Positions 43,507-54,157 of a stretch of 64,000 nucleotides of DNA are shown piece after piece (within the stretch, counting starts at the first letter, position 1; each line of letters opens with the position of its first letter). The translations under genes were made by a program, and so were the position numbers. Origin of the DNA: Pyrenochaeta sp. MPI-SDFR-AT-0127 (Eukaryota; Ascomycota; Dothideomycetes; Pleosporales; Cucurbitariaceae); assembly GCA_020747015.1 (NCBI GenBank), contig JAGTJM010000034.1, forward strand, positions 248,001 to 312,000. The letters are read 5' to 3'. The notes under the pieces were generated by a model. It searched no databases and was not told the DNA's origin. It saw only the letters and a program-made list of their open reading frames with translations.

Positions 43507-45038
43507 GATGGGGTATGACGAGTGTGGGACTAGCCTTGTTTTGTGGAGTTAAGGAGAATACTGTAGTTGTGAGTGACTGGTTCATTATCTGTTACAATAT
43601 CATGTTAAGGTTTAGAATGACTTGGGTTTACCACGTACTGCGTAGATGAACTCGACGCACTTAGCAGAATGGTGCATATTGATTTGGGTATGGACGTCTC
43701 TATTTGAATAACTTACCAAAGTATACCAGGATTTCCTTCGTATCTTAACGCACTGTCAGCCAATCGATTCACTAGATATCCCTTACATGTCTCTCGAACG
43801 CAATCGTATAGTAAGCTGTGCCAGGTATGAAAGGCTTGGAACGCTTGTGTAGACAGGATAGATAGATAGGAGCTGTTTGTCACGGCATAGCCATGCCTCC
43901 CGCTCTTTGAACTTGTAATCTGGTTCTCCCTGGTTCAATACATGTATTGCTAGAGCTCGACCAGAAATTACAAGCTGATCCATTCGCTACTTTGCTACGC
44001 TCACTGAAACTGCAGCTGGATGTTAGTAATCAACTAGCATGGTGAAGTCTTACTTCAGGTGCAACGTCGATAGCATGGTAACGAAACAAGGTCTCTTTCG
44101 TGACGCATGTCTGCTTACACCCATCTTTAATCATTGGTCAGGCTGTTTTCTCCAGGGTTCGTAAAATTCTCCTTATAGGACCTGGGCCTGTTCCTGGTAC
44201 TGGCGATCCTCCAAAAGAACAAGCTACCCATGTCGACGAAGACTGCCGAAATTCGGGTACCTCAAAACGGTCCGCGACTGGGTTTCCTGTCTTGAACTTA
44301 TGATCCTGAAATGAACGCTCTCGCAAAGACTTTCCTTGTCGCAGGTTACTCATGGCATTTACTCGGAAAGGGGTTACAATGATCAGGTGAAATCACATCT
44401 CACGTGACACCATATATCCCCTCTCCAAGATCGCAGCGCAACATAAACGCTCACAGCGGTGAACGGGCGACATCTTACTCCCACTCTAGCTCCCCGGTAT
44501 TGCACGCACTTCATTTCACGGCTAAACTCGGGACCGTTAGCTCCCGAGGCGCTGATACGCGGAGGGCCGGCCGCCATGACGTCAGTTCACATTCGCCCAA
44601 CCTGTTAGTCTGCTCACAGCTCACGACGTGAAACCAGCGGTCAGTCAACTGCCATGCTCACGATCATGGTGCGGGAGTTTCGGTGCAATCACAGGCCTCC
44701 ATCTTCCCGCGCTGGCGATCCTGGGCTATGGCGCTTGTTAGGCGTTCCGAGGCACGGGCGCGGGAGAATGGCTGTTGAAATGCGTCATCTGGCGCGGAGC
44801 CGCTGTTAATTTAGACACCCTTTCGTCTGCTGTTCTTCACGATTCCTACGACTTACGGTTGCATTTGCGGCGTTTGGAAGAGCTATAGAGTTGCGATAGA
44901 CGAGGACGATAGAGACTCATTAGTGTGCAGGAGTTGGAACCATTATTCACACTCGCGGCTTCAGGAGTTATTTGCCGGCAATCTCACGGTCCTATCTTCG
45001 GTGCGTAAGCGTGTAAGGTCACCAGTACTACCGCAGAG
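43507..45038. other. Intergenic
   Basis: 1.5 kb with no supported gene. The last 600 bp are GC-richer and form the upstream region of the next gene. Confidence 0.5.
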
Positions 45039-46290
45039 ATGAACTATGCATCATGGATCGAGGAGAAGAAGTTGAAGGTGAGGATATCCGTTTCCCGACT
45101 CGGTGCCCCTCCGCTGACTCTACTATCAAGAAAACGTTCATTGTCGCGACTCTAGCGTCAACGCTCGTCGGTACTTTCACGGCGTCCATGGGCCTCTGGG
45201 AACGTGTGGCAGACAAACGCGAACAACACAGACAGCGCCAGCGCGACACAAAGCAGGATGGAGAGATCAAGCAGCTTCGAGAGCAGTTCGAAAAGGCTCA
45301 GCAGGCGGCGGATGGAAGACAAAAGGAGATTGACCGGTTGAATAGCGAGGGCGCAAGAGGAGGTGGAAGGGGGCGTGACGATGTTGGTGGAAATTTCGAG
45401 CGGGACAGCATAATGATCCAGCGCATGTACGACGATATGTACAATCGGTCAGGAAGGCGATTTGCACAGGGTGATGGTAAGTGCAAATGCCACTCGACAG
45501 GTCAACAACGAATACTAATGAACACGCAGCGATTGTTGAAAATCAGCTACAGGCACAAATTATCTCTCTCCAGCAGACAGTAATCAACGTTCTCCAGGAT
45601 GCTCTGTACAACGACCGCCAGCTTACCCGCGCCGACATGGCCAAGCTCATTGCCGCGTCCAACTCTGCCCGTGAAGGCTCTCTTGATGCCTTGCGCCAGG
45701 CACAACAAAGACTCGGGTCGAGTGATTCCCCGCGATCTGTATCTCCGCCACGAGCGCTTCCTCCTCCAAAGCGCGCATCCACAGTTATCATGGATGGCCC
45801 CGACCAGCTCTTTTGCCGGTACAGCCTCGACCTCCAATACGTCCAGAACAAACCACTCGCAGCGTCTTTCGCGCCAGGCGGCTCGTGCCAATGTCCGGCT
45901 TGTGGCATACATTTGGACGTCACTGCTGATGATTTCTGGATGATTGGAAAACGCACACCCATGATCGCAATCGAAAAAGGGTACGAAACGGAGATTATGG
46001 AGACCCGTGAATTCCGCCTGGGTCAGCGCTTCGTGCTCAAGTGCCATACGCCTGATGGCGAGTATGCCTGCACAATCTGCAACAAGGGCCGCGATGTTGA
46101 CGCCATTTGCCGGAACGTGGAGAGCCTAGTTAAACACGTTGGAACATTCCATGACGTGGACGAGCTGGATAGAGAAATAGATCTGAGGGAGATCGTAGTG
46201 GATACAAGAAGGCTGAGTCTACCCGCTCCGAGAGCACCAAGCCCTCCCATTGTGCGGAGGGAGGAGATTGGTGTAATGGAATATCGATGA
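45039..46290 (+). CDS. Single-pass membrane / coiled-coil protein with Cys-rich C-terminal region
   Basis: I prefer exons 45039-45077, 45131-45476 and 45530-46290 (about 381 residues). The start MNYASWIEEKKLK is joined in phase 0 over a 53 bp intron with a CTGAC branch site. The alternative is an unspliced start at 45053 (394 residues). Both share a transmembrane helix (KTFIVATLASTLVGTFTAS), a coiled coil (GEIKQLREQFEKAQQAA) and a Ser/Pro linker. The C-terminal region has paired Cys (CQCPACGIH; CTICNKG) and a distal His (VKHVGTFH), like a degenerate zinc ribbon or C2H2. The family is common in ascomycetes but unnamed. An organelle membrane location is inferred only from the helix. Confidence 0.75.
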
Positions 46291-47552
46291 GACAATACAC
46301 ATAGACTAGACATTCCTTGATGTTTTTGGCAGATTTTTACAGTGCTTAGCGAGGCGTTCGGTGGTATATCTACTCATTTCTTTGCACGGTACATATGCCA
46401 ATCTCATTTCACGATGTACGAAATCACGAATCACGACGTCAATACGTAACAATAGAAACAATACGTTACAAACACACTTGCACTATTGTCTGACTCGTGC
46501 ATTGACTAGATTTCGAAGCAATCTGTAACGCTCAATGCAGCTAGTAGAGACCCGCATAATTTAATGCTCTTAGAAACGATCAAGCTTTTCAGCCATACAC
46601 TTATTAATCGATTTACATTGGAAAGGCTTGATTCGACGTCTATATGGCGGTGGAGTAAGCGATGGTCTCGGTGGAGAGATAAGGATATCCGAGTTCCGGA
46701 GTCTGTGCACAGGATACGTCACCCGATGCCCTCCACTCCTGCAACATTGTGACTACATTCCAGCTTTGATGATATGTACGTTTCTAATTCAAGTTGCACA
46801 CGCAGTATTTTCTGATATTATGCTTCTTGTCCCTCCTTTTGTTGAGTGGCGCCATCGAAATAGGTGCAGACGATGAAATGTAGGCAGACGTCCAGTGCCT
46901 CGTTGCATCACAACGGATCTATCCTCGCATCTCAGAAACACGTATTCAAAACTATACCCGAAGGTTATTTAATGGTTATTTCGATACAGCAAGCAATGCT
47001 TATGTTGCGTGCTCGAATAACAAGTCGACGTGGCCTAAGTCTCTGGGAGTTGTCAGACCGGCATTGCTCTGGCTCATCAACAACCATTTGCCAAATCCAC
47101 ACGATTCATAGGTGTGCAGTAATGTATATTCGCAATCCTCGCATGTTATTCCATCCCCATGCTCGATCAAGATGGACCCTCAACCTCATCATGGAAGCAA
47201 ATGTCAGAACTTAAACCCGTTCTACATTAAAACGACGAATCAAGGCAAGCACCGTCATGTGCTTTCTCGTACCAAATCCTTCTATCAAATCACGATGTAT
47301 TCCTAGCCGCCTCGTATACGGTTGATGTTGACAAAATTAGGTAGGATGAAGCACAAGCCATTTCCGCCGGTTCCTCACCGCTCGCCCCACCGCGGCAAAT
47401 TTTTCTATCAGGAAATTCCAGCATCGACAGCAACAAGAAACACTTTGCAGAATCATATTCTTTGAATTCCAAAGCGCCTGTAGTCGCTAATGAATGATCG
47501 TCTGTTATAATGTTGGAAAATTCCAATTCCCTCATCAATCAAGCAACAACAA
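46291..47552. other. Intergenic
   Basis: AT-rich, with short plus-strand ORFs that have no recognisable features and poor codon character. The last 200 bp are upstream of the tRNA gene. Confidence 0.5.
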
Positions 47553-47625
47553 GCCCGGCTGGCACAATCGGTAGCGCGTGAGACTCTTAATCTCAAGGTT
47601 GTGGGTTCGAGCCCCACGTCAGGCT
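47553..47625 (+). tRNA. tRNA-Lys (CTT anticodon)
   Basis: 73 bases fold as a cloverleaf. The anticodon arm TGAGA-CTCTTAA-TCTCA gives CTT, decoding AAG. The T arm GTGGG-TTCGAGC-CCCAC is intact. There is no intron. Two positions look weak: the D stem has an A-C opposition (GCAC/GCGC) and the acceptor stem a C-A opposition at pair 4-69. It may be a functional variant or a decaying copy. Confidence 0.85.
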
Positions 47626-49148
47626 TACAAGATTTACTTTTTGTCTCTTTTTTGGTTTGTCGTGAGTGGTAGTGGTGTGGTGTCGCTCTGGGGCTTGGAG
47701 TGAACGTAGCCCATACGCGTTCACTCAATTCTCTTTTTTGCTGATTACAGGATCTATTGTGCTGTTTACTAGACTTCAGTGATGTTAAAAAGAACCATAC
47801 GGGGTAATAGTTCTTCGGAGTTGTGGCATAAATCTCGGCCCTTGATTATTCTTCCTGCTCATCTCTTGTGCGCGACCACGTTGAATGGTGTCTCATGACC
47901 CTTTGCGCCGGCATCGTAGAAACGATGCTTCAAAATCTGAGAGCGAGGAACATAGATATCACTTGAAAGACATTCTAATCAAATTGCGAATTTTTTACTT
48001 GATCACGACACAAGACCTGCGAAGTCCAAGAACAAAAAAAAAGGCACTCGACTCTTTTGGCCGTATGTGCTTGAAGTTTGAATAGCGTTTGCAACAACGG
48101 CGCATTGTCAAATTCCCCAAGAACAGACGTCTTGAGCGGCATGAACAACACGGTATATTTATGACGCAATATTGTAGAGACATCGATCTTAATCATCCTT
48201 CGCTTGCGGTTGGCTTGCACTATGCATCATGCTTATACACTGCAGGGTCCGACGCAAATCCGAATATGTCCGCACGTATTATGATTGGTTACAAACAGTG
48301 GTTGACACACCCACGACCACCTCATCATCCTCACTTTGGATTGCGAGAAGAAAGTTGTAGTAGTGGAACATTACACACTCCAGTTCTATGATTCGTTTCG
48401 CAAATCGAATGTAGGTCTGAACACAACCTGAAGTGCGTACGAGCAAAGGTTGCCTCATAGCTCACAACCACGGCCCATGCAGAGCTCAGAAGTATGCGAA
48501 ACTATAGTACACCTGATTCACTAGTTTTTAACTGCGGAGAGACGCCGGCGAAATTCATCCTAAAGTTTGCTTTTGACATTTTAGAACGCTCGTGGCTTAG
48601 TGCGCTTCCGCGTGCTTCCGCAGGTGATTATACTCCTGCCTACTGGCTGTATTCGGAAAACTATAGTCGTTTAAGTTCGGCGAGAGACATTATCAGTTCA
48701 GACTGTTCTCACATAGTACGCCTGCAGGGAATAAGAACCTTCCACGTACGTCACGGCAAACCGGTGGCTTACCAAACACGAGATGGTCGAAGCGAACCCA
48801 CTCATACCTCTCCAAATCGTGACAACGCGACCTTGCATGGTTGAACTGGAACGAATCGAGTCATTCCAGCACAATAAGCATCAGTACGGTGTTCTGAGTG
48901 GTGTGAGGCATCATTAGGGTGCATGCTTATTCGACAATGCAGAAAGCTTTTCTCCACCACCACCCTAGCCAGCGTAGGTATCCTCAAGATATAAATGTTC
49001 CAGTCACTGAAGCCAAAAGAATCATCACAGCATACAACATCTCATTACAACAGCTCCTCCAGCAGTCGCAGCATTACCGTCGCTCCATCTACCGCATTTC
49101 TATAACCAATTACTATCTGATCATCAACGCCAACACCAAGCTATCAAA
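47626..49148. other. Intergenic after tRNA
   Basis: No supported protein gene. The 116-codon plus ORF at 48494-48844 shows no domain. The last 200 bp are the promoter and leader of the MARVEL gene. Confidence 0.5.
47638..47642 (+). terminator. RNA polymerase III terminator (T5)
   Basis: A run of five T starts 13 bases after the tRNA; a second run of six T follows at 47648-47653. Both suit Pol III termination. Confidence 0.7.
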
Positions 49149-49750
49149 ATGGTATCCGCAAAGTTCTCGCCCAAGGCCGCTGGCATTGCTGTCGCATTCT
49201 GCAATGCCCTTACTTGGATCAGCTCGATCATCGTTGTGGGCATTACAGGCTACTTCTTGAAGAAGTACCCCCATGATCAGCATCTCATCTTCGAGATCGT
49301 CATTGTAAGTCTCCCTCATCGTCACAATAGCCACGGATACTTATCAAATCCTAGTCTGCTCTCGTCCTCGGTCTCTGGATCCCCTCTTTCGTCCTTCCTG
49401 TCTTCAGCAGCTACAAGTTCTACTATGCGCCTTTGAACTTTGTCTTCTCCTACCTCTGGCTTACCGCCTTTGTGTTCGCAGCCCAGGACTATAACCAGAG
49501 CCAATGCGAGCTTAACGCTCCATTTGGCGGTTCTTGCAACCTAAAGTTGACTAGCGAGTCTTTCATTTTCCTCGCTTTGTAAGCCCCATGCACTTTCTAT
49601 CAAGAACCACTGTTCTAACGCTACCAAAGCTTCTTCTCCCTTGTTGCTTCGCTCGTCGATGCCTATGCATACAAGGCTGCAGCTGTCATTGCTGCTGAGC
49701 CAGTGCACCCCGAGAAGCCCGTCGAGGCTCCCGCCGCTGCTACTGTCTAA
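49149..49750 (+). CDS. Four-helix MARVEL-domain membrane protein, 166 aa
   Basis: Exons 49149-49304, 49355-49578 and 49630-49750. Four hydrophobic helices: AAGIAVAFCNALTWISSIIV, FEIVISALVLGLWIPSFVLPV, NFVFSYLWLTAFVFAAQDY and FIFLALFFSLVASLVDAYAY. A Cys-bearing extracellular loop (NQSQCELNAPFGGSCN) lies between helices 3 and 4. This is the MARVEL layout of small fungal plasma-membrane proteins related to Nce102, which act in eisosome or lipid-domain organisation. The tail is rich in Ala, Pro and Glu. The exact subfamily is not determined. Confidence 0.87.
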
Positions 49751-51570
49751 ATCAGCCTCTGGCTCAACACCGAAAGCCGTAAAAGCTATCGTGTCTCCGA
49801 TGATTGCAGGTGAAATTGCATCGTCGCCGCCTGGAGACTGCATTGGCTTGCGACCCCTTGATAGAGTAAAGAAGATGGACTGCTACATTGAGGTAATTTT
49901 TAATCGTCATAGACTGTTAACATAAGATTGGGGAACTGTATATAGATCGGATGGACTTTGTGTTTTTGTGGTTGTAGAATGTTCGAATACCCTGACACTC
50001 GTTTGAAGAAATGTAATGTATTATACATGTACCACTATGACTCGGAGCCTGCTTAGTGAACCGAAAATTATTTCTTATATGGCCACATGATCATTACGCA
50101 GCATACCTCAAGTACATTCTGCCCGCTCAATGAAGTTGACATTTTTTGATTGTAGTTTGAGATGTACAATGGTCGAACTGAGCACCTATCCAATGATCTG
50201 CCCAGGTGTTACATCTGTAGTAATGAACTCAAAGCCGTAAGTTCAAATTCGCTTCGCGTTTCAAGGTAGCACTAAAAACAGGACAAGAACCTATAGCATG
50301 TAACAAAACTGCTAATCTACTTCAAATATCCTAAAATCTAAGTCTTGCTTCCAGTATTGTTTTACAGATCTGATACACAGTTATCTTGACCACTGGCTCC
50401 TCAGCTATTCAATTTTGGACCATTTTTGCCTCTCTTTTCGTCTAGCTGTTTCTCTTTATATTGATTGATCCACGTTGCAGTGTCTTTGGGATATCGTAAG
50501 CGATGAAGTTCGATATTCCCACAGAAGCAGTCTACATTGAGTGTCGTGGTCAGCATCATAGATCTCAGTGTTTCAAAATGGGTATACTGGGATAGGATAT
50601 CTTGGGGACAAATATCGGGCCAAAAGCAGAGCGTCACCCCCAACAATTGGAAAGGCCGGTCTTGCTATGTTACACGATTCGTGTAATTTGTAAGCAGAGA
50701 GTGGAAGATATAGTGGGATCTGAATCACAACTCTTCTGGACATACGTATACACCACTGTTGAATTTCAAACTCCCTGTCAGTACTGCGATATCCGCGCGA
50801 CAACTTCTCAGCAATTTCCTACCCCCAATCAAAATTTCCCAGAAGTGAATTCTCAGATTCAAGCGCGATTGCAAACTCAAATGTTCAACCCAGGAGTTGA
50901 ACAAGAGCTGTTCCGAGTATATCACGGGTATTAAGATGCTGCGCTTCGGGTTTGATTCACAGAAAATATTGGGGGATCTGCTTGGCCGAGCTGGACCAGC
51001 CGATGACGATTAAGCATAATAACTTGGTGACTTGCTATGCTAACGTGGCAACAATGCATTAGCTAATTCTTTGTAGTGTTGTCATGTACTGTAACGAAGG
51101 GCAGACAACCTATGTAGACTAAACACTAACTCACACAGAGCCCTAAACTTTCTGATATATTACACAATATAAAAATACATGATTAACCTTCTAGTCTCTA
51201 CAGTTCTCGCCTACTCTAGTCCTGATACAATTCTTACACATGCACATACCCATCTGTCCGTGCACCTTCCCAAACAAAGAATGCCTGCATATACCTTGCT
51301 TGAAGAGCTATATTACCCCACAGATAAACGAGCCAAACTAGTACAATCCAATCTAGGTATCTCTTAATCGTCCCAGCCAAAAAATTCAGATCCCGGAAAT
51401 ACCCGTGCTTTTCCCCTCCCCATCGAGGAAAATAGTTGTACCCACATGCGCATCACTACTCTCCCCACTCATGTCATCCTGTTCTCCTCCCAGCCCTTCA
51501 ACTAATGCAATGGAAAATATCTACTTACACCAAACTTAGCAAAAATTGATAACTACACACTCCATACTAT

Positions 51571-51571
<1 letters not shown>

Positions 51572-51606
<35 letters not shown>
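51572..51606. repeat. (CA)n microsatellite
   Basis: 35 bases of uninterrupted CA in intergenic DNA. Confidence 0.95.
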
Positions 51607-51608
<2 letters not shown>

Positions 51609-51934
51609 CTAGCTGAGCCCCACCCCTCCCTTCTCCGAATCTATGTGCATGTACAGATACAAGGCATTCCACACCTGACTTCCCTTCCTTTCGGTATGTA
51701 TTCCCAAATTCAATCATTCGCCGTCCAGGGCGTGCGTGCCTGCATGTGGACAAGGGTGTTGGGACAGGGATGGTGACGGAAAAAGGGGAAATGGGCCGGG
51801 GTAAAACAGGGGTTCTTGAAAGTTGGTTGGAGAGGGGGACCATGGGCTTGGGCTTGGGCTCAGGGTTGGTTTTGTTTTCCTTGGGAGGAAAAGAAACCCT
51901 CGAATAGTTATGTTTTCAGTTCATGTGAGTCGGT

Positions 51935-51951
51935 TGTGTGTGTGTGTGTGT
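51935..51951. repeat. (TG)n microsatellite
   Basis: 17 bases of TG, complementary to the CA tract about 330 bp upstream. Confidence 0.9.
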
Positions 51952-52199
51952 AAACGGTTACAATGTGGTTTATGCATCAGAGTGAAGTGTAAGTGACGAT
52001 GATAGAGTAGAGAGCTGGGTATAATTGATTTGATTCGAACTACTTTCAGCGAGAGACTAGATTCTGAATTTGAGAGATCCAGAAACTAGGTATTAGATTC
52101 CCCGTGCGAGCCTGCCACCAGGTTACCCAGTTCCTACCGTCCTTCCATGACTATCCTTTACTCATGTGCCATCATGATTCATACATTGATTGGTGGTGC

Positions 52200-52587
52200 T
52201 TAAGCAGCAGCGGTGGCAGTGGCAACGCAGGCGCAGACAGCGCTGGCGCTAGCCTGGACCTGGATGGCGGTGACGAGACCACAGTTGCCAATGACACAGG
52301 CCTGGGCGGCGGTGGCAATGGCAGCCGAGTTGCTGCAGCGGCAGCGGTAGTCGGCGGTGGCAGTGCAGCCGGCGACAGAGGCAGCAGATTGAATGCAGGG
52401 AACCTTGGTGATGTCAGTAGGTGGACAGGAAGTGGGACGGCCAGACGGCGAGAAGAATGTGCGTTGTCGGAGGGCAACTTACACCGCAGGTGGGCACAGC
52501 AGAGGCGGCAGCGTTACAGGCTGTCTGGGCAGAGACAGAGGAGACGCAGAGAGCGGCGATGATGGTGAAGACGGTGGAGAACTGCAT
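52200..52587 (-). CDS. Small secreted CFEM-domain protein, 102 aa
   Basis: Two exons on the minus strand, 52587-52483 and 52403-52200 (79 bp intron, phase 0), give 102 residues. A signal peptide (MQFSTVFTIIAALCVSSVSA) is followed by a compact CFEM domain: VPTCGVPC, then VAGC, TADYRCRC, AQAC and VIGNCG, with Asp before CRC as the haem-ligand candidate. A further AVCACV pair sits near the C-terminus. The Ala/Thr-rich end could be a weak GPI signal, or the protein may be released. It was found by reading the reverse strand; the plus-strand frames here are shadows. Likely a cell-wall or haem-related secreted protein, possibly an effector. Confidence 0.85.
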
Positions 52588-54157
52588 GGTGGATTGGACT
52601 CGGGGGTGCTCAAAAAAGTTTTTGTGTTGTTTGTATTGTAGCGATTGATCTTGTTGCTGAGTTGAATTGAGGACTTTACATGTCGTCTTTATAGTTTGTC
52701 TTGTGGTACCCTCCCCGCTCGCATTGCACCGTCATCTGACCCAATTCCCTGGCCCAGTCGCCGAGAGATGGTACTCTCGTGCACCTGTCTGAAAGCGATT
52801 GAAGGAAGAAGTGACGACGCGTTTCATCGGAGGCTTGCTCGGTTCGTCGGGCCAGTGGGCGCCCGCCGTGGACGTGGGCCTATGGGCCTTGCGGTACTTG
52901 CGGGGTTGTACTGGCAATAAATTGAACAACGGCCTGGGCGGCAAGATTGGGAAGGAGACTATGCCTTGCCAGGCGAGCGACTATGCAAGTTGTTGCATCA
53001 CAAGCTAGCAGCAAAGCAAAAAATCTTGAGGCTGCTCGACGTGTCCCTGACGCGAACCTGGCCGTGGACGGGGCTAGTGATGCGGGGAAGCTTGTTTCCC
53101 CAGATTCTGCTCGGGAAGGGCGTTCGTTTAGGCATTTTCTCCGACAGTTTGCAGATTAAAGTCCCGAGGCTGGTGGACGGCCAGGGCAGGCGTGAGCATG
53201 TGAAAGATTGCAGCGGAGAGGGGCGTCGAGAGATGGATATTGTCATGGATATTGGGATGGGCAAATGGTGGCAAACACGGTGCACGGCACTCCAATGGCA
53301 CAGCACGGCCCTGCATATCAGACGTGTTAGAGTTTGCCGGACGCTCGATGGTGATTAGGGGCACGAAACAACGGCTCTCGGGAGGGCGGGGATGTGATCG
53401 ACAGGAAAATTTAAAGGTGGGGGGGTGTCGCATGTGAGAGCGTTGCGCCGTGGAGCTTAACACGGTGTAAGGGCGAAGCTCTGACCGGCCTGTCACGATG
53501 CTGGATCCTCGGCGACGTTTTGCGACGGATGGGCGTCTTAGGGTTTGGTGGCCTTGTGGTCGACGCCTCTCTGCGCACCAGTCTCTTGAAGTGGCTCGAG
53601 TCCGCTCCGTAGCGGTTCGTCGGCCACCGCCACCGGAAATTGAGGTTGAACAACGTTAAGAAGCCGGCCGGAGGGCCAAGACTACGAGTGGAGAGGGCAT
53701 TGGGGGCGGGAGGGAGTCGAGAGCCAGCTGACACGATGCCAGCATGGCCGACGGGGAGACGAGGAAGACGAGAGATGGGGTGGCAAGTAAGGAGGTGGAA
53801 GAGAATGGCCCAGGGGAAGAGCGAAAGGGACTCGATAAGGCTGAGGGTGAGGCTGAGGGTGAGAAACGGATGATGACTAGGGCAAACGGGCGGAACCAAA
53901 GCCGCGGCGAATGACGGCACGTGGGATGACAAAAGCCACCGCGGGGCATCGCAAACAACCCCCCACTTTGGCGGTTCTACGCAACGAATACGCCACTGTG
54001 TGAGTATCTGGACTGTCGATGCGCGTTGGTTTGTTGCGTCATCCATTGCGCAGTGTTGCCCTTCTGTACAGGTGCAATTGATGGCGTGATTTGCTTGCAG
54101 CTCAGTACCAGCACACCCAGGCAGTCACAACCCAGAAACCTCACAGTCTCCAGCAAT
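52588..54157. other. GC-rich divergent promoter region
   Basis: Lies between the start codons of the CFEM gene (-) and the 5-oxoprolinase gene (+). A 211-codon minus ORF (53411-54046) overlaps plus-strand ORFs, looks low-complexity and is not called. Confidence 0.5.

Larger units (their letters stand above)
49751..52199. other. Long intergenic region with dinucleotide repeats
   Basis: 2.4 kb. A minus-strand pair of overlapping ORFs at 50401-50803 has some coding-like stretches but no consistent gene model; it may be the relic of a decayed gene. Two microsatellites are listed separately. Sequence near 51840-51880 is G-rich (GGGCTTGGGCTTGGGCTC). Confidence 0.45.

Noticed and set aside
47453..47728. 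Minus ORF across the tRNA gene
   Set aside because: It contains the familiar antisense-tRNA translation (GLEPTTLRL), a known annotation artefact.
51546..51843. ORFs around the intergenic CA tract on both strands
   Set aside because: Open only because of the dinucleotide repeat; no features on either side.
53411..54046. 211-codon minus ORF in the promoter of 5-oxoprolinase
   Set aside because: Low-complexity, Ser/Pro/Leu-biased translation, no domain, overlapped by plus ORFs in a GC-rich promoter; most likely chance.
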